From the NCBI GenBank assembly GCA_049999725.1, contig JBNGIS010020714.1, positions 20,522 to 84,521 of the forward strand: a stretch of 64,000 bases of DNA, written 5' to 3'. A program made the translations under genes and the position numbers. Position 1 is the stretch's first letter. Every line of letters begins with the position of its first letter. Positions 42,641-54,419 of this stretch are shown piece by piece. Source of the stretch: Haplomitrium mnioides. Lineage: Eukaryota; Marchantiophyta; Haplomitriopsida; Calobryales. The notes beneath the pieces are model-generated. The model saw nothing but the letters and a program-made list of their open reading frames with translations. It had not been told where the DNA came from and made no database searches.

Positions 42641-43313
42641 AGAAGAGAAAATCAAGGTTATTAAAGAGTGGCCAACACAAAAAGAGGCAAAGGACATTAG
42701 GACCTTCAATGGATTGGTAAGCTTCTATCGATGATTCATCCATTATTATGCACATATTGCTGCACCACTTACAGATTTGTTAGGCAAAGAGGTCAAGTTT
42801 CAATAGACCGCCAAAGAGCAAATGGCATTTTAAGATCTCAAAAATACAATCTCTTCTCATCTTATTCTACAGCCATATGATCCAGAGTCACGTTGTATAG
42901 TTGATTTTCATGCTTCTAATTTTGCTATTAGAGAAATTTTGCAGCAAGAGTTTGAGGATGGACTTCATCCAACTGCCTTCATATCACACCAATTGAATGC
43001 GACAGAGAGAAATTACTTTGCAAGGGATTGAGAGCAATTGGGAATGGTTTATCCTACCAAGTTATGGAGAAACTATCTTTTGGGAAGACCTATGCTCATG
43101 TGCACATATCACAAGCCATTGCTATAAGCAATCCATTTGGAAAATATGACAAGACGTTATCACCGATGGGAAGATCAATTGCAACTCTTTGATATCAAGC
43201 TAAAATACAAGTTTGGTTCCACACCATTCCAAATGCATTGTTAAGAAGGTTGTATCATTGAGTAAATACAATGGAGGTTGCTAACATTAGTATATTACAT
43301 TTGGATGAAGTAA
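42640..43313 (+). pseudogene. R1 RNase H relic
   Basis: It contains PESRCIVDFHASNFAI, FEDGLHPTAFISHQLNATER and ENMTRRYHRWEDQLQLFD. It stops at the Q4 left LTR within the ...HLDE segment. Confidence 0.8.
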
Positions 43314-43862
43314 TGTAACACAACACACATACATCACACACCAAAATTAGCACAAGCACAACACATACAAGAGTAGTGTATAAAGAACTTCAAGAACCAA
43401 CAAGGTAAGAGATCTCTAACAAGGCCATCTCACTTCTTTATATACTAAGAGAAAAGCACTTTGCTTACATAGGTGGTGAAACCCCATTGGTTCCTTTTCT
43501 ATCCTCTTTTAATTGGACCACCCTTTTTCCTCTCTCATTGATTGGACCACCCTTTACTTTTATTCTCCTTCTGCCACATGTCCTTATCTTTAGAACCTTT
43601 CATTTCTCTTTAGTTCTTCTTTTGCCACGTGTCATTATCTTAGAACCTTGTATTTTCTTTAATCCTCTACTTGCCACGTGTCCTTATCCTCTTCTAAACT
43701 GGCATTTCTTTCACTTTAATTCGTTGACTTTCTCTTATCTTGCCACGTGTCACTCTCTCTATAATAGCACTCACTTTTTGATACTCTAATTTAGTAATGG
43801 CTTTCTAGATATAATTGTCGTTATTTTTTTGTTGTTGCTTACTAAAGTTAGTGACTGTTACA
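43314..43862 (-). repeat. 3' LTR of Q4
   Basis: The LTR is 549 bp. Read on the minus strand it starts TGTAACAGTCACTAAC and ends GTTGTGTTACA. It contains three perfect GACACGTGGC boxes. Confidence 0.9.
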
Positions 43863-44522
43863 ATCCTCCCTCCTTTTTAGAAGCAATATCCTTGTTGCAA
43901 GTAAGAGAGGTCTCAAAGAGTGAACAAACGTGGATGCGTTAGCCAAGTTCTCCAAAGCCTCCCAAGTAGCTTCATAAAGTAGGTAGTCTTTCCAACAAAC
44001 CAAATATTCCACAATCTCACGATAGCCACGACGCTGTGCTCGTTTCTTTAAGAGTTATTCCACCTCAAACTCTTCATGACCATCAATAAGTTCAGGCGGT
44101 AGAGAGAGTTCTTGGGAACTTAGAAAAGAGGAAGAACGAGGAACAAAAACCCGCAATAAAGAGACATAAAAGATTGGATGAATCTTCATGTGAGAGGGTA
44201 AAACCAATTGATATGCCACTTCACCAATACGAGCAAAGATAGAAAAAGGACCAATAAAGTAGACACTAAGCTTATAAGAATGAAGCAAAGGAAGATTGGA
44301 AGTGGATAGCCAGACTTGCTCACTTATAGCAAAAGTCACCTCTCGTCGATGACCATCAGCATATTGCTTTTGACAATTACAAGCCACTTCAAGGTTTGCC
44401 TTGACCCGTCGAATGCCGTAGTATAGACGATGAAGAAAATCATTAGTAGATGGACTCTTGGAGGTAGGCGGTGAGGCCGAGTAAATACTAGAGATTGTGG
44501 TTGGATGCTCACCGTACATCAA
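43863..44522 (-). pseudogene. Q4 integrase C-terminus and chromodomain
   Basis: The ORF 44522-44055 carries YGEHPTTISSIYSAS, YFIGPFSIFARIGEVAYQL and HEEFEVE. After a stop the chromodomain continues (KKRAQRRGYREIVEYLV, WKDYLLYEATWEALENLANA) to about 43900. The frame is well preserved. Confidence 0.85.
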
Positions 44523-45309
44523 AAAGAAAGGTGTGGCTTTTGTAGAACTATTGATAAAGTTATTGTAAGAAAACTAGACAAGAAGTAGTAGCCAATCCCA
44601 TTCCGTTTGTTCTTCCAAAGTAAATACTCGCAACATATCTTCAATTGTACGATTGGCGTGTTCAGTTTCACCATTAGATTCAGGGTGGTAGACAGTAGAT
44701 ATAACTAATTTGGTTTTTAATAGGCCAAATATGGTGCGCAAAACATGCTAGTGAATTGAGTCCCGCAATCAGAAATAATGACTTTAGAGAGACCATGATG
44801 AGAGTACACTGCTTCCACATAAATACGAGCTAGTTCAAGGACTGTCACTGACTTAGTCGTTGGACGAATATGAATCATTTTACTAAATTTGTCCATAAAA
44901 ATAACAATAGTGTCATAACCTGTAGAAGTACGTGGTAACTCACATACAATGTCCATACTTATATGTTCCCATCATCGATTGGGGATGGGAAGTGGTTGCA
45001 ATAAGCCTCCACGCTTAAGATTGGTAGATTTGTTTTGTTGACAAGTCAAACAACACCGAACATATGCCTCCACATCTTGGTGCATTTAGGTTAGTAATAA
45101 ACACGTTGAAGATTGTCCAATGTCTTCTCAATTCGAACATGTCCACCAATAGAAAAATCATATGCTTCATGCAAAACTTCAGAGCACAGTGTGATATTAT
45201 TAAGAACCCATACCTTATTTTGGAAGAAAATCAAACCTCGTACCATTTTTACCAACTTTTTTTGTTGTGCATTAATTATCTCTTCATCTTCCTTGACTGC
45301 AGCCAACAT
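44523..45309 (-). pseudogene. Q4 integrase zinc domain and catalytic core
   Basis: 45309-45091 reads SIGGHVRIEKTLDNLQRVYY (H2C2-type region). The core spans 44956-44717: MDIVCELPRTSTGYDTIVIF, KVIISDCGTQF. A frameshift follows near 44715, then the YHPESNGETEHANR-type segment. Confidence 0.82.
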
Positions 45310-45312
45310 TTT

Positions 45313-46830
45313 TTACCACCATGTAGGTTGTATTGCAACTTCTGTCAAGATGTTGAGTTGAGGCATACGGGTCAAAGCATCTACAATTTGTCGTTTTCCT
45401 TCCATATTCACCATCTTCATATGAAAGCGTTGTCGCCACTCCGCCCATCGAATTTGCCTTTTGGAAAGCTCTTTTTGTGTTTCGAGATAGAGTAGAGGTT
45501 TATGATCAGTCTCAACAATAAACTCCTTGTCTCTAAGATAATGCTTCCAATGCTTGGTGGATAACACGATCGCTAGCTCCTCCCACTCCATGGTATGATA
45601 ATTTTGCTCTATATCGCCTAATTTTCTAGAGAAAAAAGCAATAGGATGCCAGCCATCCTTCCATTCTTGTTGCAAAACCCTGCCTATAGCTTTTCTCGAT
45701 GCATCAACTGAAAGTTTTATTGGTCGTTTAAAGTCATACCATTTAAAAATAGGAGCATGAAGAAGTGATTTCTTTAATGCTTAGAATGCCAATTCTTCTA
45801 CAGCTCCCCACGTTTATGTATGATTTTTTGTGAGCAAATTGGTCAGGGGTTCTCATATTTGTGCAAAACCTTTCACAAATCGATGATAAAACCCAGTTCG
45901 CCCCAAAAATCCTTGCAACTGTATTTGATCACTAAGAGCTTCCTATTTTTTAATAGCCTCTACTTTCTCATCCATGACTTGAATTCCTGCTGCACTCACC
46001 CGGTGACCCAAGTAATCAACCTCTCTTTTGTCAATTTCACATTTTGACATCTTGACATATAGTTTGTGGTCCCAAAGTACCTTCCATAGCGTATGAAGGT
46101 GTTGTTGATGTTCATGAAGATTTTTGCTGTAAATAAGAATGTCATCCAAGAAAACAATAACAAACTTATCCATAGAAGATCAAAAAACATCATTCATTCG
46201 GCTCATAAAGGTTGCAGAAGCATTAGTTAATCCAAATGATATAATAAGATATTCAAAAGGCCCATTTCAACTTCAAAATGCTGTTTTTTGCACGTCAACC
46301 TCTGCAATTTGGATTTGGTTGTATCCACTTCTCAAATCGAACTTGTAAAGTAGTTTGCTCCTTGAAGTTGGTCAAATAAATCGTCCATTCTTAGTAATGG
46401 ATCTTTATTTTTCACTATTTGTTGGTTGACGGTCTGATAGTTGATACACATCCTTATACTCTTGTCTTTCTTTTTTACGAATAACACTAGTGTACTATAA
46501 AGAGAGATGCTTGGCTGAATAAACCCTTTCTCCAATAGTTCAGTAATTTGAGTTTTGCATTCTTCCAATTCATAAGGAGGCAAACAATATGGTGCCTTAC
46601 ACGGTGGAGTACTTCTTGGAACAACCTCAATCTTATGATCAATAGATCGTTTAGGCGGCAAACCAAGAGGTTAATCGTTGGGGAAAACATCGTGAAATTC
46701 TTTCAAAATCCTTTGAAGTTCATGTGGGACATTATACTTGGAGTCTTTCTTATCACTTTCAACCTCACGTACAAGTCTCCAAAATACCACATCTTGTTTC
46801 TTTATTGACTTTGCTTCAATCACATATAGA
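45313..46830 (-). pseudogene. Q4 RT and RNase H
   Basis: RT is read in pieces: 46661-46332 ([40 protein letters not shown]) and 46173-45943 ([31 protein letters not shown]). RNase H spans 45675-45313 (WKDGWHPIAFFSRKLGDIEQ, VETDHKPLLYLETQ). Three frame breaks separate them. Confidence 0.85.
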
Positions 46831-46849
46831 GGTACTTTTCTTCAACAAG

Positions 46850-47160
46850 GTCATACACAATCTCCCCAAATCTTCCATTGAGGTGTTATGAGAGTCTTCT
46901 TTCGCCAATCCACTTGCGGGTTATGTCTTCTCAACCACTTCATTTCCAGAATGGTATCATATCTTGCCAATGTTGTGATCTTCCATTCGAGCTCTTCTTG
47001 ATAGTTGCTCATATGTAAAGATATACTTTGAGACAATCTTCCAATTGGTTCGCTTTGTCCGTTTGCCATTTCAACTACCTTGTGCTTTTCTTTCTCAAGG
47101 GATAACTTCAACTTTAGTGCCATTGCTTGTAATTAATAATTTTTTTCTGCTTCAAAATCC
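46850..47160 (-). pseudogene. Q4 protease relic
   Basis: 47123-46851 encodes ALKLKLSLEKEKHKVVEMAN and YDTILEMKWLRRHNPQVDW, the C-terminal half of the retropepsin region. The active-site segment lies just upstream in a broken frame (about 47160). Confidence 0.75.
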
Positions 47161-47391
47161 ACCAAAACCCTTATTAGAGATCCTTCCATCCACCCATCTA
47201 CCACAATTAGCCCTCCATTTTTTTTTCTACTTGATATATTCGATTTTGTTGACTTTCTCACTCGCATTTCTTCTTCATTCCAACAAAATCACGAGGTATT
47301 TTTACTAGTGCCTATCGTTTCTTTGACATTCGTGGTCTCCTTCATTGTTGATATTGTGAAGAGGTCGTCCAAACACTCGCCATTGATTGCG

Positions 47392-48270
47392 TCATAGCGT
47401 TATGCAATTTGGTGCAACATGTTCTATCCGTCCACAATTGTAGCATGTTCTAGTTTCTTGCCTCTCCTCCATCCTCCTATCCATAGTGTTTTGTGGCCCT
47501 CCTTGTTGGTGATTTGGGCGATTGAAGTCTCTCCTTCTCATGTTTCTCAACTCCATAAGTGTGGGGCCATAATTCCCTCCTATTTGCACAATCTCTAGTG
47601 TTCCTTCAAATCTATGCGCAAACGATATGGCTTCATTAACACCTTTTGGGTTGCGCATCATGACTTCCCCCTTAATCTTTCTCTTCAATCCTTGTAGAAA
47701 ATTTTGAAGAGCATTGGCTGAACTCATATCCTCAATTTGAACTTGTAGGCTCCGAAACTCTTCAATATACTTTGCAACACTTCCTTGTTGCTCTAACTCC
47801 CAAAGCTTGGTTCTCACAGTTAAAATAGAGTCTACGACTTTGAAGTTTTATAGTAAACCTTCTTTTAGAGTGCTCTAGAAGAGTTGTTCTCCTCGTGCAT
47901 TCTTTTGCCGCTCTCATCCTTGTAGCCAAATCGATGCATGCTCAATTAAAAATGACCTTGCAAATAATCCTTTCTCCAAACCTGAAGCATGCAAATAGTA
48001 TGACATATGAACCTCTATTCGATAAACTCACCCTTCTACAACACCAACTATATGACTTCCTCCATAAAGCTCCACTTTACACGACTTGCTCATCCTTTGT
48101 AGCAATGTTTCTCGACTTTGTTCTCCATTCTCTTGTTGTAGTCGCATTTTCACTATCTCTCTTATCAACATGTTTGTTTGTTGTTGACTTGCTATAAGAG
48201 CTGCTTGAAGCTTCTCCAACTTTGCCATCATCCAAGCTCCTCCTTCCAGATTGCTAGAGTTTGCCTCCAT
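47392..48270 (-). pseudogene. Q4 gag with CCHC knuckle
   Basis: It starts ATG 48270 (MEANSSNLEGGAWMMAKLEK), with several stops between 48030 and 47820, then an open 47817-47392 tract ending in CYNCGRIEHVAPNC, where a Gly is replaced by Glu. It is collinear with Q1 gag. Confidence 0.85.
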
Positions 48271-48299
48271 GGTTTTTCTATCACAACTTAGCTACGAGC

Positions 48300-48724
48300 G
48301 ACTTTTACAAAAGAAAATATACACATTTCAATTATGTAGAATAGGTTAAATAAAAGGTTTAGTTGATGCCAATACTGAGTCACAAAACCTTTGTCCAAAC
48401 TTAAGAACAAGAAAATCTCGTTGTGTTTGTTTGGGCGTTACTCGAATAGAAATATGATACTTGGAGTTGAACTCGCCTAGAGGAGCTTGGTTCAAATCCA
48501 TTTTCTATCTATCACAAAACATAAATAAAACATTCCCACGTAACACCATAATTTACTACAGGTAAGATAACGGGCTCTCTTGATTTAATTACAAAAACCA
48601 TAAAATTATCTCTAAAATTATACACTAAAAATTGACGAAAGAAATGTTTGTTAATGTTAAACACACGAATATTGAAGGGATTCAATAGAGGAATTCTATG
48701 AGGTACAAATGCTCCTCTATCCAT
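48300..48724 (-). pseudogene. Q4 leader ORFs 1 and 2
   Basis: ORF 1 (48724-48512) is fully open, 70 codons: MDRGAFVPHRIPLLNPFNIR, HFFRQFLVYNF, ILPVVNYGVTWEC. After 10 bases, ORF 2 starts at ATG 48501 (MDLNQAPLGEFNSKYHISIR) and has two stops near its end. No known domain is recognised. Confidence 0.55.
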
Positions 48725-48929
48725 TAGCTACCATAGCATCAAATCAAACTTCTTATCTTCATTTATAAATGATGGGATATCTGCTATCCTTTATTCATGA
48801 AAACTTAAAAGTTCAACTCTCTTAGAGTTCATGCAAAGTAGAGATTCCACTACTCTAAGAGGTCTTTAGTGCTTCTCTAAAGAGGGGTAATCCACACTTC
48901 TTTAGAGAAGACCGAGTTGTGATACTATT

Positions 48930-49477
48930 TGTAACACTACACACATACATCACACACCAAAATTAGCACAAGCACAATACATACAAGAGTAGCGCAAAAA
49001 GAACTTCAAGAACCCACAAGGTAAGAGATCCCCAACAAGACCCTCTCCCTTCTTTACATACTAAGTGAAAAACACTTTGCTTACATAGGTGGTGAAACCC
49101 CATTGGTTCTTTTTCTATCCTCCTCTAATTAGACCACCCTTTTTCCTCTCTCGTTGATTGGTCCACCCTTTACTTTTATTCTCCTTATGCCACATGTTCT
49201 TATCTTTAGAACCTTCCATTTCTCTTTAGTTCTTCTTTTTCCGCGTGTCTTTATCTTAGAACTTTCTATTTGTATTAATACTTTTCTTGCCACGTATCTT
49301 TGTCCTCTTCTAAAATGGCCTTTCTTTCACTTTAATTCATTGACTTTCTATCCTCTTATCACGTGTCACTCTCTCTATAATAGCACTCTTTTTTGATACT
49401 CTAACGTAGTAATGGCTTTCTAGATATAGTTGTGACTATTTTTTTATTGTTGCTTACTAAAGTTAGTGACCATTACA
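48930..49477 (-). repeat. 5' LTR of Q4
   Basis: The 548-bp LTR starts TGTAATGGTCACTAAC on the minus strand. The primer site just inside reads AATAGTATCACAACTCGG. G-boxes are decayed (CACATG, CGCGTG, CACGTA, CACGTG). Confidence 0.9.
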
Positions 49478-49856
49478 AGCAACTAGTCAGAGTTATTGCC
49501 ATAAACTACAAGAAGATGCTTCTTTTATTCTTGTTTGGGTACAATTGCCCATCAATGATAGTGAGCATCATTCTTTTTCCATTTGAGCTGGTATTTTATA
49601 TCGATGCCATCAATTATATGTTCCATATGATGATATGTTTTGAATGGCTTGTTTATAATAAGCACACGACATTCTCATCTTATGACTTCTTGGAGTAGGT
49701 AAAACTACATAGTTGCTTCAACGCACTTAGTGGTGGCCTAACTTGGCTCGAGATGTTCGTGGTTTTTTTCGTTCATGTGAGTTGTCAATGAAACAAAGCT
49801 TCAAATCAAAAGCCAGCGAGACTTCTTCAGCCAGTACCAATTCCTACTACTTGTTG
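49478..49856 (+). pseudogene. R1 integrase zinc-domain relic
   Basis: After the Q4 duplication the frame continues with an H2C2-like segment and RSCELSMKQSFKSK-type residues, then PIPTTC, where integrase core should begin. It is cut by the S-family insertion. Confidence 0.6.
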
Positions 49857-50369
49857 GGAACTATCAAACAAGGACGTGATGGGAAAGTGGTCAAGAATTG
49901 CTAAAATTGTAAGGAGGATCGATAGCTCACCGCCACCATGCAACAATATTGAGTTGAAGAGATTCATCAATCTCGTAAGCTATTGCTTGTTTTTTATAAG
50001 CGACTTTGTTTATTTGGTAACACTGTTGTATTGACAATTATACACTCCAACAAAATGGGCTTGAATCTTGGAGCGTAAATGAGCATTTCATCAAATCAAG
50101 GAGAGAGTGCTCAACGGCCTCAACGGATGATTAAGAAACGACCATTATCATGGGAGTGTTTATTGTGGCTAAAATACATACACGCCAACAATTGGTGGAA
50201 AAATTTGGAGTAGAGCGAATGGAGCAAATTTTGGCGGATCCAAATCCATTTGTTTTCTCGATTCTAATCCAAGCTATTTATGAGGTGCATATTTTTGTAT
50301 TGTGGTAGATGTGGCAAGTATAGTCGAAAGGATAAAGCGATCAAGAAACAACATCAAGCCATCCAATCA

Positions 50370-51150
50370 AGATGGGCAAGATTCCGGTCTTTTATGGCAA
50401 AGAAGATTAAAATGTAGAGGATTACCTACGAAATTTCAAATGTGCTTGTATTAGAAATAGTGAGAAGCGACCAGATCATTGGTTGGCGTTGTTACCTGAA
50501 TTTCTTGAACGTGAGGCTCATCGATGGTACAAAGAGCAAAATGGAGAAGTTCTAGAGTCATGAGTTAGCTTGAAAAAAGCTTTCGTGGAAGAATTTCTCC
50601 CAACAGAGAGTTATGAGAAACTTCTTTAAGAGGTAACAAAATTGAAGCAAGAAGAAGGTGAAAAAATACATACACATGTTGAGAGAGTAGATCATTTAGA
50701 GACTCAATTTTGAAATGTGTTGAGAAAGAGTGGTGAGGATGTGAATTCTCTCATGGTGGGAATTACGATGATGTTGGCAAAGCATTTTATTTCGGGGTTG
50801 AAACCTGAAATTCAAGCAAAGGTAAAATATGCAAAGCCAACTATTTGAGAGGAGTCTTTGAAAATTGCTTTAAGGATGGAATAAAGATTAGAAGATGAGC
50901 AAGAAGAGAAGGCTGTTATGCTATCAATAATTGCACAACCTATAGTGGTGATAGTGGCTCCTCTACCACAAGCTCCAAATCCACCTATAAATGAGGTGTT
51001 AACATTGATTGAACGTCTAGAGAAGTTGAGTTTGAATCTTGTGCAAGCTCTGGAGAGAAGGCTTGAAAATCATCCTCGACCTAATGGAGGAAGATCAATG
51101 CGACAAGGTAATTTTGAAAACATAACATGTTTTGGATGTGGAGTTTTAGA
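50370..51150 (+). pseudogene. Family S gag (Retrotrans_gag type) relic
   Basis: The frame with several stops reads GKIPVFYGKED, EKRPDHWLALLPEFLEREAH, RWYKEQNGEVLES, KAFVEEFLPTESYEKLL, KHFISGLKPEIQAKVKYAK and ends NITCFGC, the start of a CCHC knuckle truncated at the LTR-like boundary. Gag fold assignment rests on the W-x-P-E and Y-x-x-L pattern of Ty3 capsids. Confidence 0.7.
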
Positions 51151-51490
51151 ATTGGTTTTCATTGTGAGTTTGAGTTTAGACTTGGTTTTCATTTTAGGCT
51201 TGAGAGTTGTGAGAGACCTTTGGACAAGCGCTTGGAGGAACTCTTGGAGGAATTACTTTGAAGACTCATTGGAGGGCAAGCACTTGAGGAGTGATTTTTC
51301 AACTAGTGAGGAGTTTGTTGAAAGTTAGAAGGTTGAGAGCAAGAGTGTTTTGTGTGAGAGAATTTGGAGTAAAGAGTTGAATATTTCCAAGATATTTTTG
51401 TATTGAGTATTCATACTTTGTTTACTTTTTAGACTTTGTTATCTATTGATGATTGCAGCCATACTTTCACCCTTCTCTCATATTCAATGT
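51135..51490 (+). repeat. LTR-like sequence of family S
   Basis: It is rich in GGAGGAA/CTTGAGAG motifs and contains AATTTGGAGTAAAGAGTTGA. The reverse complement occurs at about 57590-57800. Termini are not defined. Confidence 0.5.
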
Positions 51491-51540
51491 GCACTCAACA
51501 TCAAAGTCATATGAGGAGAGACCGACGAAGCCTCTAGCTT

Positions 51541-52386
51541 CACAAAGCATGTAAGTTTGGATCTTCTCACTTCACTTCCAACTACGCCTTGTGGGTTTAC
51601 TGCCATTGTGGTGTTTTTGGACAAGCTCTACAAGGAGATTCATTTACCATTGACGGTGGATGCAATAGATGTTCCACAATTGGCAAAATTTTTCTTTGAT
51701 ATTGTCTTCCATCATCAATGAATACCCAAGGTGTTAATATCTGATAGGATATGCGTTTCACTGGAAAGTTTTGAGGAGAGTTGTTCAAACTCTTAGACAC
51801 CAAACTCTCTATGTCTATTGCTTATCACCCTCAAATAGATGGGTAAACGGAGCATGCTAGTCACTCTGTGGAGGATATGTTTTGCACGTTTATTAATGTT
51901 CATCATACCGATTGAGATAGTTCCTTTCCAAATGTGGAGTTTGCCTACAACAACTCCAAACAAGAAAGCATTGGGTTTTCTCCTTTCCTTCTTAATTCGT
52001 GTCAACATCCTCTTGTTCATGATGGTTTGCTTTCTCCTTCTTCTTCTAATGTTCCAAGCATTTCTACTTTTTTGTCTTATTTATCTTCTTCCTTGCAAGA
52101 TACTGGCAACCATCTTACTATTACTCAAAATCAGCAAAAACAATATGTCGATAGTCGTCGTCGTGATTGCTCTTACGTTTTAGATGACAAAGTTATGTTA
52201 TCTACTCACAATCTCTCATTGTCTTTAGATACTCAAATGCGTAAGTTTTCTCCAACTTGGATTAGTCCTTTCTCTATTTCTCAGGTTATGTCTCTCGTTT
52301 CTTTAAAACTTGACCTTCCTCTTCATATAAAGACTCATCATGTGTTTCATGTCTCTAAACTAAAGCCTTTTGTTCCTAGTCTATGA
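51541..52386 (+). pseudogene. R1 integrase core and C-terminal region
   Basis: The core reads LDLLTSLPTTPCGFTAIVVF, with VLISDRICVSLESF where the D-x-G-T-Q motif is expected. The C-terminal ORF 51934-52386 is open: FAYNNSKQESIGFSPFLLNS, KFSPTWISPFSISQVMS, HHVFHVSKLKPFV. The chromodomain is missing because P3 abuts at 52388. Confidence 0.8.
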
Positions 52387-52683
52387 ATGAGAAGTAGGGC
52401 TAAGAATCTCTTCTATTTATACAAGAGAAGAGAGTTGTCATCTCTCTTTCTTCACTTACAAACCACTTCTAATTTCAATCCTAAAAGCAACTCTCTACTA
52501 AAAGTGACTTCAAGGACAAGTAATATTATCTCAACCATAAAAGTGACTCTCTACCACTTCCTTCACTCCTCTCTATTTTTTTATAAATAACACAACCTTA
52601 TGCTTGTACTATTACATAATCCTCGCCTTCTAATCGATGACGTCCTCATCATTGCCACAACTTTCAAGTATTTAAATAGCCTC

Positions 52684-53073
52684 TTAAACATTGTTAAGAT
52701 TTGAAAAAGGTTCCCAAGTAGCATCATGAAGTGGATAGCCTTTCCACAAAACCTTGCATTGAACTTGTAGATACCACCCTCGTTTGATAACTTGTTTAGC
52801 CGAAATGCAGTCCATTTCAAATTCTTCATGATCATAAAAAAAAATAGCCGGAGGAAGAATTTGTATACATTTTGGAAAAGAAGAAGAACTAGAAACAAAA
52901 GATTTAAGTATAGAGATATGAAATACATGATGAATCTTCATATAGAGAGGAAGAACAAGTTTGTATACAACAGGAGAAATAACTTGAGAAATTGAGAAAT
53001 AACCAATCCAAGTTGGAGATAACTCATGGATTTCAATGTATAAAGACAAAGGAAGATCATGTGTAGAAAACAT
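52684..53073 (-). pseudogene. P3 integrase C-terminus and chromodomain
   Basis: It is open for 129 codons: HELSPTWIGYFSISQVISPV, HHVFHISILKSFV, then a chromodomain with HEEFEMDCISAKQVIKRGWY and LWKGYPLHDATWEPFSNLNN. The aromatic cage residues (W, Y/F) look preserved. Confidence 0.85.
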
Positions 53074-53265
53074 ACCTGTGTCACCTTAAATATAAGAGAA
53101 ATCATGACGATGTTTATCGACATACTTTTTTGTTGAGCAATAAGAAGATAGTTTCATACGTCTTGCAAAGAGGAAGATAAATGAAACAAAAAGGTAGAAA
53201 GAATTGGAATATTAGAAGAAGAAGGAGAAAGCAACCCATTGGGAATAGGAGAATATTAGCATGAA

Positions 53266-53592
53266 TTAAGAAAGAAAGAAGAAAATCCAGTACTTACTTG
53301 TTTGGAGTTGTTGTACAAACTCCACAGTCGGAAATAAACTATCCCAATTCATATGATGAACGTTGATGAACGCTCGAAGCATATACTTCACAATGCGATA
53401 TGCGGGTTCAGTTTGCCCATCTGTTTGAGGATGATAAGCCGTAGACATAGATAGTTTGGTGCCCAAAAGTGTGAACAATGCTCGCCAAAACTTTTGAGTA
53501 AACCGTGGATCTCTATTAGACACTAATACTTTTTGGCACTCTATGATAGTGGAAAATTGTATCAAATTACATCTTTGCCAATTGTGGAGCAT
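53266..53592 (-). pseudogene. P3 integrase catalytic core
   Basis: It contains VLVSNRDPRFTQKFWRALF, where the catalytic D is in the S-x-R-D segment, and STAYHPQTDGQTEPAYRIVK. The first catalytic Asp lies upstream in a broken frame. Confidence 0.85.
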
Positions 53593-53821
53593 CCACTATC
53601 GGTGCTAGATGAATCTATTTGCTTAACTTATCCACAAATACCACAATGGCAATACAACCACAAGGCATGGTTGGAAGCAAAGTTACAAGATCTAAACTTA
53701 CATGTTCCCAATGACCAATAGAAATCAGTAATGGTTGAAAATGACCAATTGGTTTTTAATTTGAAGCCTTGTTGCGTTGACCACTTTCACCAGAACGACC
53801 AAAGCTACGAACATCTCGAGC

Positions 53822-54022
53822 TTAGTTTGGCCACCACTTGGTGTGTTGAAGTAACTCTATAGTCTTGTCTACTCCAAGATGCCCAGAGATTGGAATGTCA
53901 TGCGCTTCTTGTAAACAGGCCATTCGAAGCACATCATCTTGTGGAACATATATTTGATTGTCTTGATAGAGAATATCATCCCAAATGGAAAATATATGAT
54001 ACTCACTATCTTTGACCACCAA
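53822..54022 (-). pseudogene. P3 integrase H2C2 zinc region
   Basis: It encodes QDDVLRMACLQEAHDIPISG then HLGVDKTIELLQHTKWWPN. Two His are visible; the Cys pair lies past the frame break. Confidence 0.75.
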
Positions 54023-54419
54023 ACATGTCTTAACAAGATTGAAGAAGGTATCTTCCTGTAAACTTTGTCAAAAGCCGTCACTGATTGCTTCATCAAGATG
54101 TAATACACTAACATTTCTAGCCTCCAACATATTTAGTTGATGATTCGATCTCTCTCACAATGCATCAAGAATAGTGTGGAACCTTCCCAGCTTGTACTCC
54201 AACTTGATATCAAAAAGTTATAGTTGATCTTCCCATTGTATGTTTTTGGCAATCAAAACTGCCCACAACTCTCTTCTTCTTGAAAAGTTGCTCTTTGGTT
54301 CATTCTTCCTTCCAAAATGCGTGAAAGATATTCAAGTTATTGTTCCATTAGTTCAAACCACCGCCTCTTGATTCTCCATTTAACTTACAGCAAAAAACAA
54401 ACCGTAGCTCTGATACAAA

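Larger units (their letters stand above)
43314..49477 (-). mobile_element. Ty3 chromovirus Q4, 6.16 kb, complete structure
   Basis: It has paired LTRs of 549 and 548 bp and an interior of about 5.07 kb with leader ORFs, gag, protease, RT, RNase H, integrase and chromodomain in canonical chromovirus order. Flanks are AGTAA (43309-43313) and AGCAA (49478-49482), a 5-bp duplication with one transition. The interrupted host sequence (GATGA..CAACTAG) is continuous in R2 at about 57460-57475. All domains are present but damaged, so it was autonomous at insertion. Confidence 0.92.
49857..51540 (+). mobile_element. S-family insertion in R1 integrase: gag plus LTR, no pol
   Basis: R1 integrase text stops near 49856 and resumes near 51541. 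The insert carries a leader, a gag relic (50370-51150) and an LTR-like sequence (about 51135-51490) also found inverted at 57531-57960. No protease, RT or integrase of this family is present. Edges are approximate and no duplication was identified. Confidence 0.6.
40452..52387 (+). mobile_element. Ty3 chromovirus R1 (family P/R), split by Q4 and S
   Basis: The plus-strand element begins inside gag against the Q3 3' LTR and has no 5' LTR. Segments: gag, protease, RT and RNase H (40452-43313), integrase zinc region (49478-49856), and integrase core and C-terminal part (51541-52386). Q4 (43314-49477) and an S-family insertion (49857-51540) interrupt it. The right end is cut by P3. Confidence 0.82.
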
